Source: CAVRXT01 sp963725655 (GTDB lineage: Bacteria; Acidobacteriota; Terriglobia; Acidiferrales; UBA7541). From it: a DNA stretch of 64,000 nt. The position numbers and the translations under genes were made by a program. The stretch spans positions 1-64,000 of the forward strand of contig CAVRYY010000003.1 of NCBI GenBank assembly GCA_963725655.1, in the 5' to 3' direction. Below, one piece after another: positions 31,263 to 41,009 of this stretch (its first letter is position 1; each line of letters begins with the position of its first letter). The notes below the pieces were generated by a model, which was not told where the DNA came from, did no database searches, and saw only the letters and a list, made by a program, of their open reading frames with translations.

Positions 31263-31292
31263 CTGCTATTCTGTTACCATTTTTCTGTCTCG

Positions 31293-34106
31293 ATGAATGA
31301 AAGCCTTCGAGTCCGCCTTACCGTCGTTCTACTGGCCATCATCACCTTGGCCGGTATCGTATTCGCCTTCCTTAATTTCGAGCAGCGCTCCCGTTTTAAC
31401 TCTCCGGATGACGGCGTTTCCTGGGTAGACACCCAGGATGGCGTCCAAGCCTGGCACATCCTCCCGGATTCCCCGGCCGCTAACGCAGGCATAAAGCCCG
31501 GTGACATCCTCAAGGGAATCGATGGCAGCGCGGTCTATGGCGCCACCCAAGTCACCCGCCGTCTCTGGCGGCTGGGTGTTTGGACCGGCGTCGATTACAA
31601 CGTCGAACGCGGCGGCCGGGCCTTTTCAGCCAAGCTGGTAACCGTCCCCACCGGCACGCCCGGGCCGTTTGAAAGTTCCGTGCGCGTGGTCGGCCTGCTG
31701 TATCTATTTATCGGCCTATTCATTTTTGCGCGACGGTGGAACGCACCGCGCGCCATGCACTTTTACGTTTTCTGCCTCGTCTCCTTCATTTTTTACTCGT
31801 TTCACTACACCGGAAAACTCAATGGGTTTGACCAGGCCATCTATTGGGGCAACGTAGTGGGCCTGTTGCTGCAGCCCGCGCTGCTGGTCCATTTCGCGCT
31901 CGTTTTCCCGGAGCGGCGCGGACGCCTGCTGCCCAAGCTCCTGGCCACCTACGCCCTTCCGGTGGGCTTGCTGCTGCTGCACGTCAGCGTCGCCGCGCAG
32001 ATGCTGGATTTCATGCCCTCGGTGGCCAACGAACATTTTCTGGATCAGATCGAATACGTCTACCTGGGGCTGTACTTCCTGGCAGCGGCGATCATCTTTC
32101 TGCGCAGCTACCTCCGCGCCCCCAGTGGCGTCCTGCGCCAGCAGTTGAAATGGATCACCGGCGGAACGCTGGCCGGAATCTTGCCGTTCTTCCTGCTCTA
32201 CACCGTTCCGCTCTTCATTGACCGCCTGCACCCGTGGATGGGCGCATCCGTTCTTTCCCTCGTGCTGATCCCGCTGTGCTTTGGCTACGCCATCATTCGC
32301 TACCGCTTGATGGATGTGGACGTAATTTTCAAGCGCGGCCTCGCTTACACCTTCGCCACCGGCGCGGTGGTGGCCATCTACTTCGTGGCCGTCGCGCTGA
32401 TCGGCGAGCTCTTCCACATCGCCTGGCCCACCGGCGCTCCCGGCAACGTGATGGCCATCGTGGTGGCTGCCTTCCTGTTCCAGCCCATGCGTGACTGGGT
32501 GCAGTCCAAGCTCGACCATTTCTTCTACCGCGACCGCTTGGACTTCCGCCGCACCCTGATCGAATTCGGTCGCGCGCTCACCAACGAGGTGCGCCTGGAA
32601 CCGTTGTTGGGATCGGTGCTCGATCGCATCTCCCAGACCCTGCTGGTCGATCGCCTGGCCGTGTTTCTCGAAGATCCCGCCAATCCCGGAGCCTTCGCCC
32701 TGGCCCAGTCGATGGGGCTGCAGTACGACGCTCCGCTCGATCTCAGTTTTCTCGATCCTGCCCGGCCGGCGCTCGAGCGCGGTTGTTTATTCTTCGAATC
32801 GGCCCGCGCGGCCATCGGTGAGACCGATTCCGTCCGCCGAACTATCGATCAACTCGACCTAAACTACTTCCTCTCGTGCCGTTTTCACGATCGCACCGTA
32901 GCCATTCTCGGCCTCGCCAAGACCGTCGACGGCGACTATCTATCCAGCGAAGACCTCGAATTGCTTCTCACCATCGCCGGCTACGTGGCCATCGCCATCG
33001 AGAATGCCCGGCTGTATCGCTCCCTCGAACAGAAAGCCGTGCAGATCGAACGCCTGAAAGACTTCAGCGAGAATATCGTCGAATCCCTCAACGTCGGCGT
33101 CCTCGCGGTCGACCTCGAAGATTGCGTCGAATCCTGGAATCCCCAGCTCGAGCAAATGCTGGACGTTCCGCGTAACGAAGCCATCGGCGCCAAGCTTTCC
33201 GACGTGCTCCCAGCCGACCTGGTCGCCGAACTCTCCGCCCGCGCAACCGACGAACGCGTCTCGGGAATCTACAAGCTGAAATTACAGCAGCGCTCCGGCC
33301 GCACCTTCATCATCAACGCTTCCATCGCTCCGCTCATGAGCAAGACCGGCGCGCGCCTCGGCCGCCTGATCCTGCTGGACGATATTACCCAGCGCGTGCA
33401 GCTCGAAGAGCAGGTGCTGCAGAACGAGAAACTCACTTCTCTCGGCTTGCTCGCCGCAGGCGTCGCCCACGAAGTGAATACGCCCCTGGCGGTAATTTCG
33501 AATTACATCCAGATGCTATCCAAACAAATTCCCGGCGACGATCCGCGCCAGAAGACTATCGAAAAAATCGTCAAGCAGACTTTCCGCGCCAGCGAAATCG
33601 TCAACAACCTTTTGAATTTCTCGCGCATTGGGCCGGCGGAATTCATCCCCGTGAATCTGAACTCAGTGGTCGAGGAAACCCTGTCGCTGGTCCAGCACCC
33701 CTTCCGCACCGCGCGCATCAACGTGATTCGCTCGCTGGCCACCGAACTGCCGCCCATCCTCGGATCGTCGCCTCGCTTGCAGCAGGTGTTTCTCAACCTG
33801 TTCATGAATGCGCGGGATGCCATGGCTGGCGGAGGAATGCTCGAAGTTCGAACCTCCGCCCATAACGGCTCCGTCGAAATCGAGATCACCGATACCGGCA
33901 CCGGAATCACTTCCGAGCATCTCAACCGGATCTTCGATCCTTTTTTCACCACCAAATCATCGGGAAAAGGCACCGGTCTGGGCCTTTCGGTGAGCTACGG
34001 GATCATTCACGAACATACCGGCAAAGTCGACGTCAGGTCGACTCCCGGAAAGGGGACATCCTTCCGCTTGGAATTCCCAGCCGCCCGGAATACCGTTCAT
34101 GCCTAA
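31293..34106 (+). CDS. membrane sensor histidine kinase with PDZ, multi-helix, GAF and PAS domains
   Basis: A 937-residue sensor. In order: one membrane helix (residues 8-25), a PDZ-like periplasmic domain (WHILPDSPAANAGIKPGDIL, about 35-115), a block of seven or eight helices (130-365), a GAF domain (about 415-580), a PAS domain (about 590-700), then HisKA with GVAHEVNTPLAVIS (His726) and HATPase_c with NLFMNARDAM, ITDTGTGI and GKGTGLGLSVSYG. It should phosphorylate the sigma-54 activator, whose gene overlaps its end by eight bases. PDZ plus membrane block hints at sensing envelope state; the signal is unknown. Confidence 0.9.
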   Translation: MNESLRVRLTVVLLAIITLAGIVFAFLNFEQRSRFNSPDDGVSWVDTQDGVQAWHILPDSPAANAGIKPGDILKGIDGSAVYGATQVTRRLWRLGVWTGVDYNVERGGRAFSAKLVTVPTGTPGPFESSVRVVGLLYLFIGLFIFARRWNAPRAMHFYVFCLVSFIFYSFHYTGKLNGFDQAIYWGNVVGLLLQPALLVHFALVFPERRGRLLPKLLATYALPVGLLLLHVSVAAQMLDFMPSVANEHFLDQIEYVYLGLYFLAAAIIFLRSYLRAPSGVLRQQLKWITGGTLAGILPFFLLYTVPLFIDRLHPWMGASVLSLVLIPLCFGYAIIRYRLMDVDVIFKRGLAYTFATGAVVAIYFVAVALIGELFHIAWPTGAPGNVMAIVVAAFLFQPMRDWVQSKLDHFFYRDRLDFRRTLIEFGRALTNEVRLEPLLGSVLDRISQTLLVDRLAVFLEDPANPGAFALAQSMGLQYDAPLDLSFLDPARPALERGCLFFESARAAIGETDSVRRTIDQLDLNYFLSCRFHDRTVAILGLAKTVDGDYLSSEDLELLLTIAGYVAIAIENARLYRSLEQKAVQIERLKDFSENIVESLNVGVLAVDLEDCVESWNPQLEQMLDVPRNEAIGAKLSDVLPADLVAELSARATDERVSGIYKLKLQQRSGRTFIINASIAPLMSKTGARLGRLILLDDITQRVQLEEQVLQNEKLTSLGLLAAGVAHEVNTPLAVISNYIQMLSKQIPGDDPRQKTIEKIVKQTFRASEIVNNLLNFSRIGPAEFIPVNLNSVVEETLSLVQHPFRTARINVIRSLATELPPILGSSPRLQQVFLNLFMNARDAMAGGGMLEVRTSAHNGSVEIEITDTGTGITSEHLNRIFDPFFTTKSSGKGTGLGLSVSYGIIHEHTGKVDVRSTPGKGTSFRLEFPAARNTVHA

Positions 34107-35595
34107 AGGAAATATACTCGTCGTCGACGACGAAGTGGAAATTCGCGAAGGCCTCGAGGCCCTGCTCTCTTCGGAGGGCTTTGACGTCACCAATGCCGAA
34201 ACTGGCGCCCAGGGCCTGGCCTGTCTGGAAGTCCGCCCATTCGACCTTTTGCTGCTCGACGTCAGCCTGCCCGACCGCAACGGTCTCGAGCTGCTGCGCG
34301 AAATTCGCCGCCGCGAGCCGGCCCTTTCCATCATCTTGATCACCGCTTACGGCTCGATCGATATGGCCCGCGCGGCGTTCAAGAGCGGCGCGCAGGACTA
34401 CATCACCAAACCATGGTCCAACGATGAGCTGATCGCGCAAGTATCGCTGGCCATCGAAGGCCACCGCCTGCGCGAAGAAAACGTCCAGCTCAAGCGCGCC
34501 TTCAAGCAGCGCTATAACTTCCCGAATATCGCCGGCAAGAGCGACAAAATGCTCGCCGTGTTTGACCTCGTTTCACAGGTCGCGCCCTCACGTTCCACCG
34601 TCTTGATCACCGGAGAAAGCGGAACCGGCAAAGAGCTCATCGCCAAGGCAATTCACTCCGCCTCCACCCGCGCCGACAAGCCCTTTATCCCCGTCAACAG
34701 CGGCTCCATCCCGGTGGACCTTCTGGAATCGCAGCTCTTCGGCCACGTCAAGGGCGCTTTCACCAGCGCGGTCGCTTCCAAAAAGGGCCTCTTTGAAGTC
34801 GCCGATCAGGGCACCATTTTCTTCGACGAAATCAGCACCGTCAGCCCGGAGACCCAGGCCAAACTTTTGCGCGTAATTCAAGAACGCGAATTCATGCGCC
34901 TCGGCGGCACAGACACCATCAAGGTCGACGTCCGTATCCTCGCCGCTTCCAATGAAGATTTGATGACCTTGGTGCGCGAGGGCCGCTTCCGCGAAGATCT
35001 CTTCCATCGCCTCAACGTCATTTCCGTCCATCTGCCGCCATTGCGCGACCGCCGCGAAGATATTCCTTTGATGGTCGATCGCTTCCTCGACCGCTTCTGC
35101 AAAGAAAACGCCAAGCCGCTCCGTACCTTCTCCCCGGGCGCGCTGCGCTTGCTGATGGATTACGACTGGCCAGGCAACGTCCGCGAACTCGAAAATGTCG
35201 CCGAGCGGGCCGTGGTGCTCTCCACCCACGAAGTCTTGGACATAGATTTGTTACCGGAAAGCGTGCGCACCCGCGAAATCGTAAAAGGTGTCCGCCTGCA
35301 GCTATCCGATTTCCTGCCGCCCATGCCCGGCGAAGCCGGCGGCAGAACCACCGCCCCGTCCCACTCCCTCTTCCAAATCCTGGAAGAAGTCGAGCGCCGC
35401 ATAATCATCGACATGCTCGAGCGCACCAACTGGAACCAAACCGAAGCCGCCGAGCGCTTCCAAATCCCGCTCTCCACCCTGAACCAAAAGATCAAGCGCC
35501 TAGGCATAGAGACCCGCCGCCGCAACCCAGCAGCCCGCGGCACCATCCCTGCCCCCTTCCCGGCAGACTCAGCCGACCTCCCCGCCAGAAACTAG
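34099..35595 (+). CDS. sigma-54-dependent response regulator (NtrC family)
   Basis: A 498-residue activator. The receiver domain (ILVVDDEVEIREG, phospho-acceptor Asp54 in LLLDVSLPD, ITAYG, TKPW) is followed by the AAA+ domain with Walker A GESGTGKELIA, Walker B ILFFDEIS-like GTIFFDEIS and arginine-finger region FREDLFHRLNVI, then a Fis-type helix-turn-helix (NWNQTEAAERFQIPLSTLNQKIKRLGI). The sigma-54 contact loop reads GAFTSA instead of the standard GAFTGA. It is cotranscribed with the sensor kinase. Target promoters may include its own (see the -24/-12 site at 31247). Confidence 0.93.
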   Translation: MPKGNILVVDDEVEIREGLEALLSSEGFDVTNAETGAQGLACLEVRPFDLLLLDVSLPDRNGLELLREIRRREPALSIILITAYGSIDMARAAFKSGAQDYITKPWSNDELIAQVSLAIEGHRLREENVQLKRAFKQRYNFPNIAGKSDKMLAVFDLVSQVAPSRSTVLITGESGTGKELIAKAIHSASTRADKPFIPVNSGSIPVDLLESQLFGHVKGAFTSAVASKKGLFEVADQGTIFFDEISTVSPETQAKLLRVIQEREFMRLGGTDTIKVDVRILAASNEDLMTLVREGRFREDLFHRLNVISVHLPPLRDRREDIPLMVDRFLDRFCKENAKPLRTFSPGALRLLMDYDWPGNVRELENVAERAVVLSTHEVLDIDLLPESVRTREIVKGVRLQLSDFLPPMPGEAGGRTTAPSHSLFQILEEVERRIIIDMLERTNWNQTEAAERFQIPLSTLNQKIKRLGIETRRRNPAARGTIPAPFPADSADLPARN

Positions 35596-36069
35596 CAGTG
35601 ATCGCTCGCCAGCTCGACTAGATTTTTGTCGCAGTCGCCTCCACCACCGCCACCCACAACGGGTTCGTAGCCCCGCCACTAGTGGCGGAAAAACCTCCCA
35701 TTCCATTTCTCCCAAACCAAACATTCAAGCACCATCACATCCCGACACGGTCCGTAGCCCCGACAATCGTGTCGGAAAACATACCCAACCATCAAGCTCC
35801 CGCAGCACACAATTGCTCACGATCTCCGAATCTAGACTCGTGTGTGACCAGTCGAACGCAAGTACCCACACGTAGTTGTAGCGCGCATGGAATCTCCACC
35901 TCTTGACGCTTGGAAGCTTTCGAATTTTCTTCAGCCGGTGGGTGGCGCACCCTTCGCCCTCAAGGGTGCGGATTTTCTCCCAGCACGATGATCAGCCGGG
36001 TGAGCTCGCATCACGTCCTATGCTCGTTTGTCTCTCAGTTTTATTTGGCAGTTGAAGGTACGCGAGGAC
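35596..36069. repeat. intergenic cluster of two repeat families (474 bases)
   Basis: Two family-2 hairpins lie here: GTAGCCCCGCCACTAGTGGC from 35667, and GTAGCCCCGACAATCGTGTC from 35754. Each is followed by GGAAAA. One family-1 element is at 35937-35976 (GGTGGGTGGCGCACCCTTCG, then CCCTCAAGGGTGCGGATTTT) with the stem CGCACCCTT/AAGGGTGCG. No gene is visible. The flanks of the family-1 copy (CTTCAGCC before, TTTTCTCC after) match the copy inside the parS array. Confidence 0.75.
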
Positions 36070-36714
36070 TTATTTCTTAACGTCAGCAGGTTTCCAATCC
36101 CAAGGCAGCAGCGTAGTGCTCAGATCCAACCCCGAGAGATCCACGCCCTCCAGATCCGTCTCGCGAAAGACAGTAGTAGTAACGTTTGCCCCCTCAAAAT
36201 TCGCGCCCTTCACATTCACCCCGCGAAAATTCACATTCGAAAGGTCCGCCCCGCGAAAACTCACATTCCCGAAATCCGCCCGCAAAAGCTCCGACCCGCA
36301 CAATTTAGCACCCGACAAATCCGCCCCGGGAAATCGCGCCTCGGTCATATCGCTCTTGCAAATGTCCGCGTGATCCAGCTTAGCCCCGGAAAGATCCGCA
36401 AACGTCAGGCTCGAATCCCGCAGGTTCGCATGCGACAGTTTCGCGCCCTGCAAGTTGGCATATCCCAGCCGCACGCCTTTCAGATTCGCGTAACGCAGGT
36501 CCGCGCCGGACAAGTCCGCCCGCTCCGCGTCCGCATGCCCCGAAAGAAATTTCTGGTGCGCCACCAGAATCGCCGACAGCTTCTTGCCCTTATGCCTTAT
36601 CGACCCAGGCGATTTCGAACCGTCCGATTTGCTGAATAAACCCACAGTATTCCCGCTTTCCGTGCGACTAGAGTGTGCCGCGTCCCACGTCCTCCATTCT
36701 ACAAGAACGCGCAC
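36070..36714 (-). CDS. pentapeptide-repeat protein
   Basis: From about residue 60 to the C-terminus the protein is made of A(D/N)LxX pentapeptides (ADLSGADLRYANLKGVRLGY and so on, about 28 repeats), which fold as a right-handed square helix. A few repeats carry cysteine or valine centres. The tail is TTLLPWDWKPADVKK. The start is uncertain: GTG 36714 has GGAG about ten bases upstream, GTG 36645 is an alternative, and the frame stays open to 36972 but overlaps the divergent gene. No signal peptide is evident. Such proteins can mimic DNA or act as scaffolds; function here is unknown. Confidence 0.78.
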   Translation of the reverse strand: MRVLVEWRTWDAAHSSRTESGNTVGLFSKSDGSKSPGSIRHKGKKLSAILVAHQKFLSGHADAERADLSGADLRYANLKGVRLGYANLQGAKLSHANLRDSSLTFADLSGAKLDHADICKSDMTEARFPGADLSGAKLCGSELLRADFGNVSFRGADLSNVNFRGVNVKGANFEGANVTTTVFRETDLEGVDLSGLDLSTTLLPWDWKPADVKK

Positions 36715-36850
36715 CCGGAAAGTACTCCGCGGCCGCGATGCTCCGGTCCACGTGGTTGCCGCCGTCGCCGCTTTTTCGTTGCCCCCTCGTGAACGGTTGA
36801 CCCACGGTGTTCGCCCACCTACAATTCGTGCGCCACCAGGAGACATCCGA

Positions 36851-38368
36851 ATGGATCGTTGCAGGAATCGCGTACCGGTTGTGCTGTTAGCCGTGCTGGG
36901 AATTGCGCTAATCGCCGCGCCGGTACTCTCGAATTCCGACGCCGCGATCGCCAACGCGAGCGAGCCCGCCAAGTCACGGCCGCACGGCGCGAACGATCCA
37001 GCCCTGGCAAAAGCGTACCGCTTCGACCGTGCCGGATGGATCTACGTCCATCTCGAAGGCTCGCCTCACGACATCGGCTACCAGCACGGCTACCTGCTGG
37101 CCCCGGAAATATCCGATGCCTTCGCCGCAGCAAGCCTCGAGATGACTCACACCACCAATCACAATTGGAATTTCTTTCGCCGCGCCGCGCGGCAAATGCT
37201 CTGGCCCAGGATCGACCCCGAATATCAGGCCGAACTCCAGGGCATTGTCGACGGCTTGCGAGCCCGCGGTGGCATGATTGATTTGGACGATCTGGTGGCG
37301 ATGAATGCCTTCATGGAGCTGCCTGATTATTACGTCCCCTGGATGGACGAAAAGACCAAGCCCGCGAACAGTCACTCGTCAACCGGCGCCGACCACTGCA
37401 GCGCTTTCGTCGCCACCGGCACTTACACCAAAGACCACCAAATTGTCATGGCCCACAACAACTGGACCAGCTACCTCGAAGGCGCTCGCTGGAAAATTAT
37501 TTTCGACATCGCCCCGCAACAAGGCTACCGCATGCTCACCGACGGTTATCCCGGCGTCATCGTCAGTGACGACGATTTCGGCGTGAATTCCGCCGGCATG
37601 ATGGTCACCGAGACCACCATCACCGATTTCCACGGTTGGGATCCGCACGGCAAACCCGAATTCGTCCGCGCCCGCAAGGCCATGCAATACGCCGGCTCCG
37701 TCGACGAGTACGTGAAAATTATGCTCGACGGCAACAACGGCGGCTACGCCAACGATTGGCTCCTCGCCGACCGAAAAACCGGCGAGATTGCCCGCTTCGA
37801 GCTCGGCCTGCTTCACACCAAATTGTGGCGCTCCAAGGACGGATACTTTGCAGGTTCAAATTTCGCCAGCGATCCGGAAGTCCTGAAAGACGAAACCACA
37901 TTTGACGCTTCCAATCCCGCGGCCTCCGCCAATGCTCGCCACGCCCGATGGGATGAATTGATGGCCGCCAACGTCGGTAAAATTGACGCCACCCTGGCCC
38001 AAGCCTTCCTTTCCGATCATTACGATTCCTACACCAAGCAGACCGGCCCCAGCCGCCGCACTCTTTGCGGACACGGCGATTCACCCACCGAAGGCGATCC
38101 TTCGTTTGCCAGGTCGCCCTACAATCCCGCCGGATCGGTGGAAGGGAAAGTGATCGACGCCCAAATGGCCGAATCCATGACCTTCCTTGCCCGCATCGGC
38201 CACCCCTGCGGCTCCGATTTCAAAGCCCGCCCATTCCTGCAGCAGCATCCCGAATATTCCTGGCAATCCCCAGCCCTGATCGACATGAACGCCGGCCCAT
38301 GGACCCAATTCCGCTCCGGCGAACATGCATCGTCCGCAAATTCCGCCGCCAACTCAGGCAGCAAGTAA
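36851..38368 (+). CDS. secreted Ntn-hydrolase-like protein (C45 / phospholipase-B-like)
   Basis: ATG 36851 starts a signal peptide (VVLLAVLGIALIAAPVLS) and a 505-residue product. Early EGSPHDIGYQHGYLLAPEI is the usual opening of C45-type acyltransferases and related proteins. The likely nucleophile is Cys in ADHCSAFVATG, which becomes N-terminal after self-cleavage, followed by IVMAHNNW (Asn-Asn-Trp) and DFGVNSAGMMVTET. These are marks of Ntn-hydrolases acting on amide or ester bonds. Substrate is not known; phospholipase-B-like lysosomal proteins are the closest pattern I recall. It should work in the periplasm. Confidence 0.75.
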   Translation: MDRCRNRVPVVLLAVLGIALIAAPVLSNSDAAIANASEPAKSRPHGANDPALAKAYRFDRAGWIYVHLEGSPHDIGYQHGYLLAPEISDAFAAASLEMTHTTNHNWNFFRRAARQMLWPRIDPEYQAELQGIVDGLRARGGMIDLDDLVAMNAFMELPDYYVPWMDEKTKPANSHSSTGADHCSAFVATGTYTKDHQIVMAHNNWTSYLEGARWKIIFDIAPQQGYRMLTDGYPGVIVSDDDFGVNSAGMMVTETTITDFHGWDPHGKPEFVRARKAMQYAGSVDEYVKIMLDGNNGGYANDWLLADRKTGEIARFELGLLHTKLWRSKDGYFAGSNFASDPEVLKDETTFDASNPAASANARHARWDELMAANVGKIDATLAQAFLSDHYDSYTKQTGPSRRTLCGHGDSPTEGDPSFARSPYNPAGSVEGKVIDAQMAESMTFLARIGHPCGSDFKARPFLQQHPEYSWQSPALIDMNAGPWTQFRSGEHASSANSAANSGSK

Positions 38369-38549
38369 AGTCCGGCATTTAACACTCCTCAATCGCCGAG
38401 TCGCCTCGTGCCCACCAGCGACAGCAGAGACAGCAGCGACAGCAGCGACAAACGCACCCGACGCTATCCCTCCAGCCAAGTACCCCGTGCGAACCGCTCC
38501 TGTCGACTTTTAGCGCCCCGCGCGAACGGCTATGCTAAGTTAATTGCCC
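38369..38549. repeat. short GACAGCAGC-type microsatellite upstream of pta
   Basis: At about 38417-38452 a GACAGCAGA/GACAGCAGC nine-base unit is repeated about four times with small changes. It lies in the 180-base gap between the Ntn-type gene and pta and may alter spacing by slippage, but it has no visible link to a promoter. Confidence 0.5.
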
Positions 38550-39581
38550 ATGCCGATCCTCAACAAGCTGAAAGACCTCGCTCGCGGCTACCGCCGCCAC
38601 ATCGTCCTGGCCGAAGGCGAAGATCCCCGAGTCATCCGCGCCGGCCTGCAGTCCGCCTCCGACGGCACCGCCAAAATCACCCTCCTCGGCCGCCAATCGG
38701 CGATCGGAGCCGCCGCGCGCGAAATGGGCCTGGCCCTGTCCGGCGTAACGGTGATCGATCCCGCGCTAAGCACCCGACTCGACGCCTACTCCCGCATCTA
38801 TCTCGAGCGTCGCCGATCGCGCGGCATCCGCGCCGACGAAGCCCTCGAGCAAGCCCGCCGCCCGCTCTATTTTGCCGCACTGATGGTCGCCGCGGGCGAC
38901 GCGGACGGCTCCGTAGGCGGCGCCGCGAATTCGACCGCGGAAACCGTCCGCGCCGCATTGCACGCCATCGGCGTAGCTCCGGATGCGCGCCTGGTCTCCA
39001 GTTTTTTTCTAATGGCCCTCCCGGAACACGGCCCGCTAACCATGGGCGAGAAAGGCGTCATGCTCTTTGCCGACTGCGGCGTAGTCCCTGACCCAACCTC
39101 CGCCCAACTGGCAGAAATCGCCCTCAGCACCGCGGATAGCGCCCGCGATTTCCTCGAAGCCGAGCCGCGCGTGGCTCTGCTCTCCTTCTCCACCAAGGGC
39201 TCCGCCGAACACGCCCGCGTAGCCAAAGTGCGCGAAGCGCTCCGCATCGCCAAAGTTCGCCAGCCCAGCCTCGCCATCGACGGCGAACTCCAAGTCGACG
39301 CCGCCCTGATCCCGGAAGTCGCCGCCAGCAAGGCCCCCGGCTCGCCGGTAGCAGGCCGCGCCAATGTTCTGATTTTCCCCGACCTCGATTCCGCCAACAT
39401 CGGCTACAAACTGGTCGAACGAATCGGCGGAGCCACCGCTCTCGGCCCCATCCTGCAAGGCCTGGCCCGCCCAGCCAACGATTTATCCCGCGGCTGCTCC
39501 GCCACCGACATTGCCAACGTGATCGCCATCACCGCAATCCAATCGGCCAGCGAAAAAAGCCGCCCCGCGTCGGGCGACTGA
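38550..39581 (+). CDS. pta: phosphate acetyltransferase
   Basis: Pta interconverts acetyl-CoA and acetyl phosphate. The 343-residue protein has the short (class I) form: HIVLAEGEDPRVIRA, then GDADGSVGGAANSTAETVRAAL, ALPEHGPLTMGEKGVMLFADCGVVPDPTSAQLA, and the CoA/phosphate region RANVLIFPDLDSANIGYKLVERIGGA. ATG 38550 is chosen; a TTG two codons upstream is in frame. No ackA gene is adjacent. It lies in a stretch of plus-strand genes but with large gaps, so probably monocistronic. Confidence 0.92.
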   Translation: MPILNKLKDLARGYRRHIVLAEGEDPRVIRAGLQSASDGTAKITLLGRQSAIGAAAREMGLALSGVTVIDPALSTRLDAYSRIYLERRRSRGIRADEALEQARRPLYFAALMVAAGDADGSVGGAANSTAETVRAALHAIGVAPDARLVSSFFLMALPEHGPLTMGEKGVMLFADCGVVPDPTSAQLAEIALSTADSARDFLEAEPRVALLSFSTKGSAEHARVAKVREALRIAKVRQPSLAIDGELQVDAALIPEVAASKAPGSPVAGRANVLIFPDLDSANIGYKLVERIGGATALGPILQGLARPANDLSRGCSATDIANVIAITAIQSASEKSRPASGD

Positions 39582-39735
39582 GCGAACAATAAGGGAACAC
39601 GCTCGCCGCCGTCTATTCGTCAAACTGCGTATCCCACGCGGCTACTTTACTGAGCGCTCTCCGGTCGGCCGCGATTCTCAATAACTCCGCCCACTGGATG
39701 TCATTTCTTGACCTTCCCAGTTACGCCCTTCACAA

Positions 39736-40887
39736 TTGCCGAATCAGCGCGAACCGCGACCCAATTGTCAGCACCATCCCGGTCCCGCGAAGCAGGCGTG
39801 CGTGCAGCTAGCCTCAAGAAACCAAAAACTCCACCGCCGCCACCTCCGCATCGCTATCGCGATCCCGTTCGCGTCACTAGCCCTGTCCAGCATCGCCGGA
39901 CTCTTCCCGCCAGCCCACCGCCCACTTCACGCCGCTCCTCAGGAAGAATACGAACAGCACGATGAAGTCGTCGCCAACCTGGCCGCCGGACGCGTCATCA
40001 TCGCCGTCTTCAAAGACGCCATCCTCATCGCCTCCATCGAAAATCACATCGAATCCGACGCTCTGCCCCCCGCCATCATCCCCATCAGCGGCCGCCGCGC
40101 CGCGATCCTCATGGGCGCGATCTCCTGGAATTCCCCGTCGCCCCCAGTGGAATGGGCCCGCCTCGACCGCGAGCTGCCCAACCTCCACGCCAACATGGCC
40201 ACCGCCGTAGCTCCCCACCTGGGGGGCACCGCAGTCGGCGCGGAAGCCAAGGATATAGAAGACATCGGAGAAGGCCTCCGCATCCGCCTAAGCGCCATGA
40301 TGAAAAAAGTCCATGGCCAACTCGACGTCCCCGAGGGCCAGCCCCTGATCGAACTGGTCCTGGCCGATTACCAGGTAGACTACGGCCCCGAAGTCTGGAC
40401 CCTGCAGTACGGCATCAAGCAGCAAGTCCAGCGCGGCGATTTCTGGGACACCAAAATCCAGCGCCCCCGTTACTCCCAGCTCTGGCCCCCGGAAAAAACC
40501 GATCCTCACACAGTGATCGAGCTCCACTATCCTCCAGAAGAAAAAACTCCCACCCTCCTCGACTTGCTCCGCCAAAAAGATCCGCGCCTCGCCGCCATCA
40601 GCAGCAGCGACGCCGCCATGTCCGCCGTAGCCGACGCAATACTCCACGGCGACACCTCGAAATTGCTAGCCGCGGCAGCCGTCCCCTACTTCCGCGCCGC
40701 CTTCAATACTCTCGTACCCGCAGGCGCATCCTTATCCATCGCCCAAATCGATCACGAACAAGGTTTCGAGTGGCTCTTGGCCCCTCCTCCACCCCCAGCC
40801 CCGCCCAAGAACGCGCAGCAACAGCAACCAACGCAGCAAGACCGCCCCGCCGACGCCCCTTCGCTGCTAAGGCCCCCGCCCAAGTAA
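39736..40887 (+). CDS. hypothetical secreted or anchored protein
   Basis: A protein of about 380 residues with a basic N-terminus followed by a hydrophobic segment (IAIAIPFASLALSSIAGLF) that may be a signal peptide, then a soluble domain (YEQHDEVVANLAAGRVIIAVFKDAILIA ... IPISGRRAAILMGAISW). It ends in a Pro/Gln-rich tail (APPPPPAPPKNAQQQQPTQQ). The start is uncertain; TTG 39736 is the earliest plausible. I do not recognise the domain; it looks like an Acidobacteria-specific family. Confidence 0.6.
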   Translation: MPNQREPRPNCQHHPGPAKQACVQLASRNQKLHRRHLRIAIAIPFASLALSSIAGLFPPAHRPLHAAPQEEYEQHDEVVANLAAGRVIIAVFKDAILIASIENHIESDALPPAIIPISGRRAAILMGAISWNSPSPPVEWARLDRELPNLHANMATAVAPHLGGTAVGAEAKDIEDIGEGLRIRLSAMMKKVHGQLDVPEGQPLIELVLADYQVDYGPEVWTLQYGIKQQVQRGDFWDTKIQRPRYSQLWPPEKTDPHTVIELHYPPEEKTPTLLDLLRQKDPRLAAISSSDAAMSAVADAILHGDTSKLLAAAAVPYFRAAFNTLVPAGASLSIAQIDHEQGFEWLLAPPPPPAPPKNAQQQQPTQQDRPADAPSLLRPPPK

Positions 40888-41009
40888 GGCCACAAAGTTT
40901 TCCACCTCCCGATTTTAAGTCCGCACTGAGGCATCTCACGTCGCCGCCTTGGGTGTACGCTATCGGCAGGAAATTAAGTCAGTCGATGGAGTGGGAGTAG
41001 CAGCACTCG

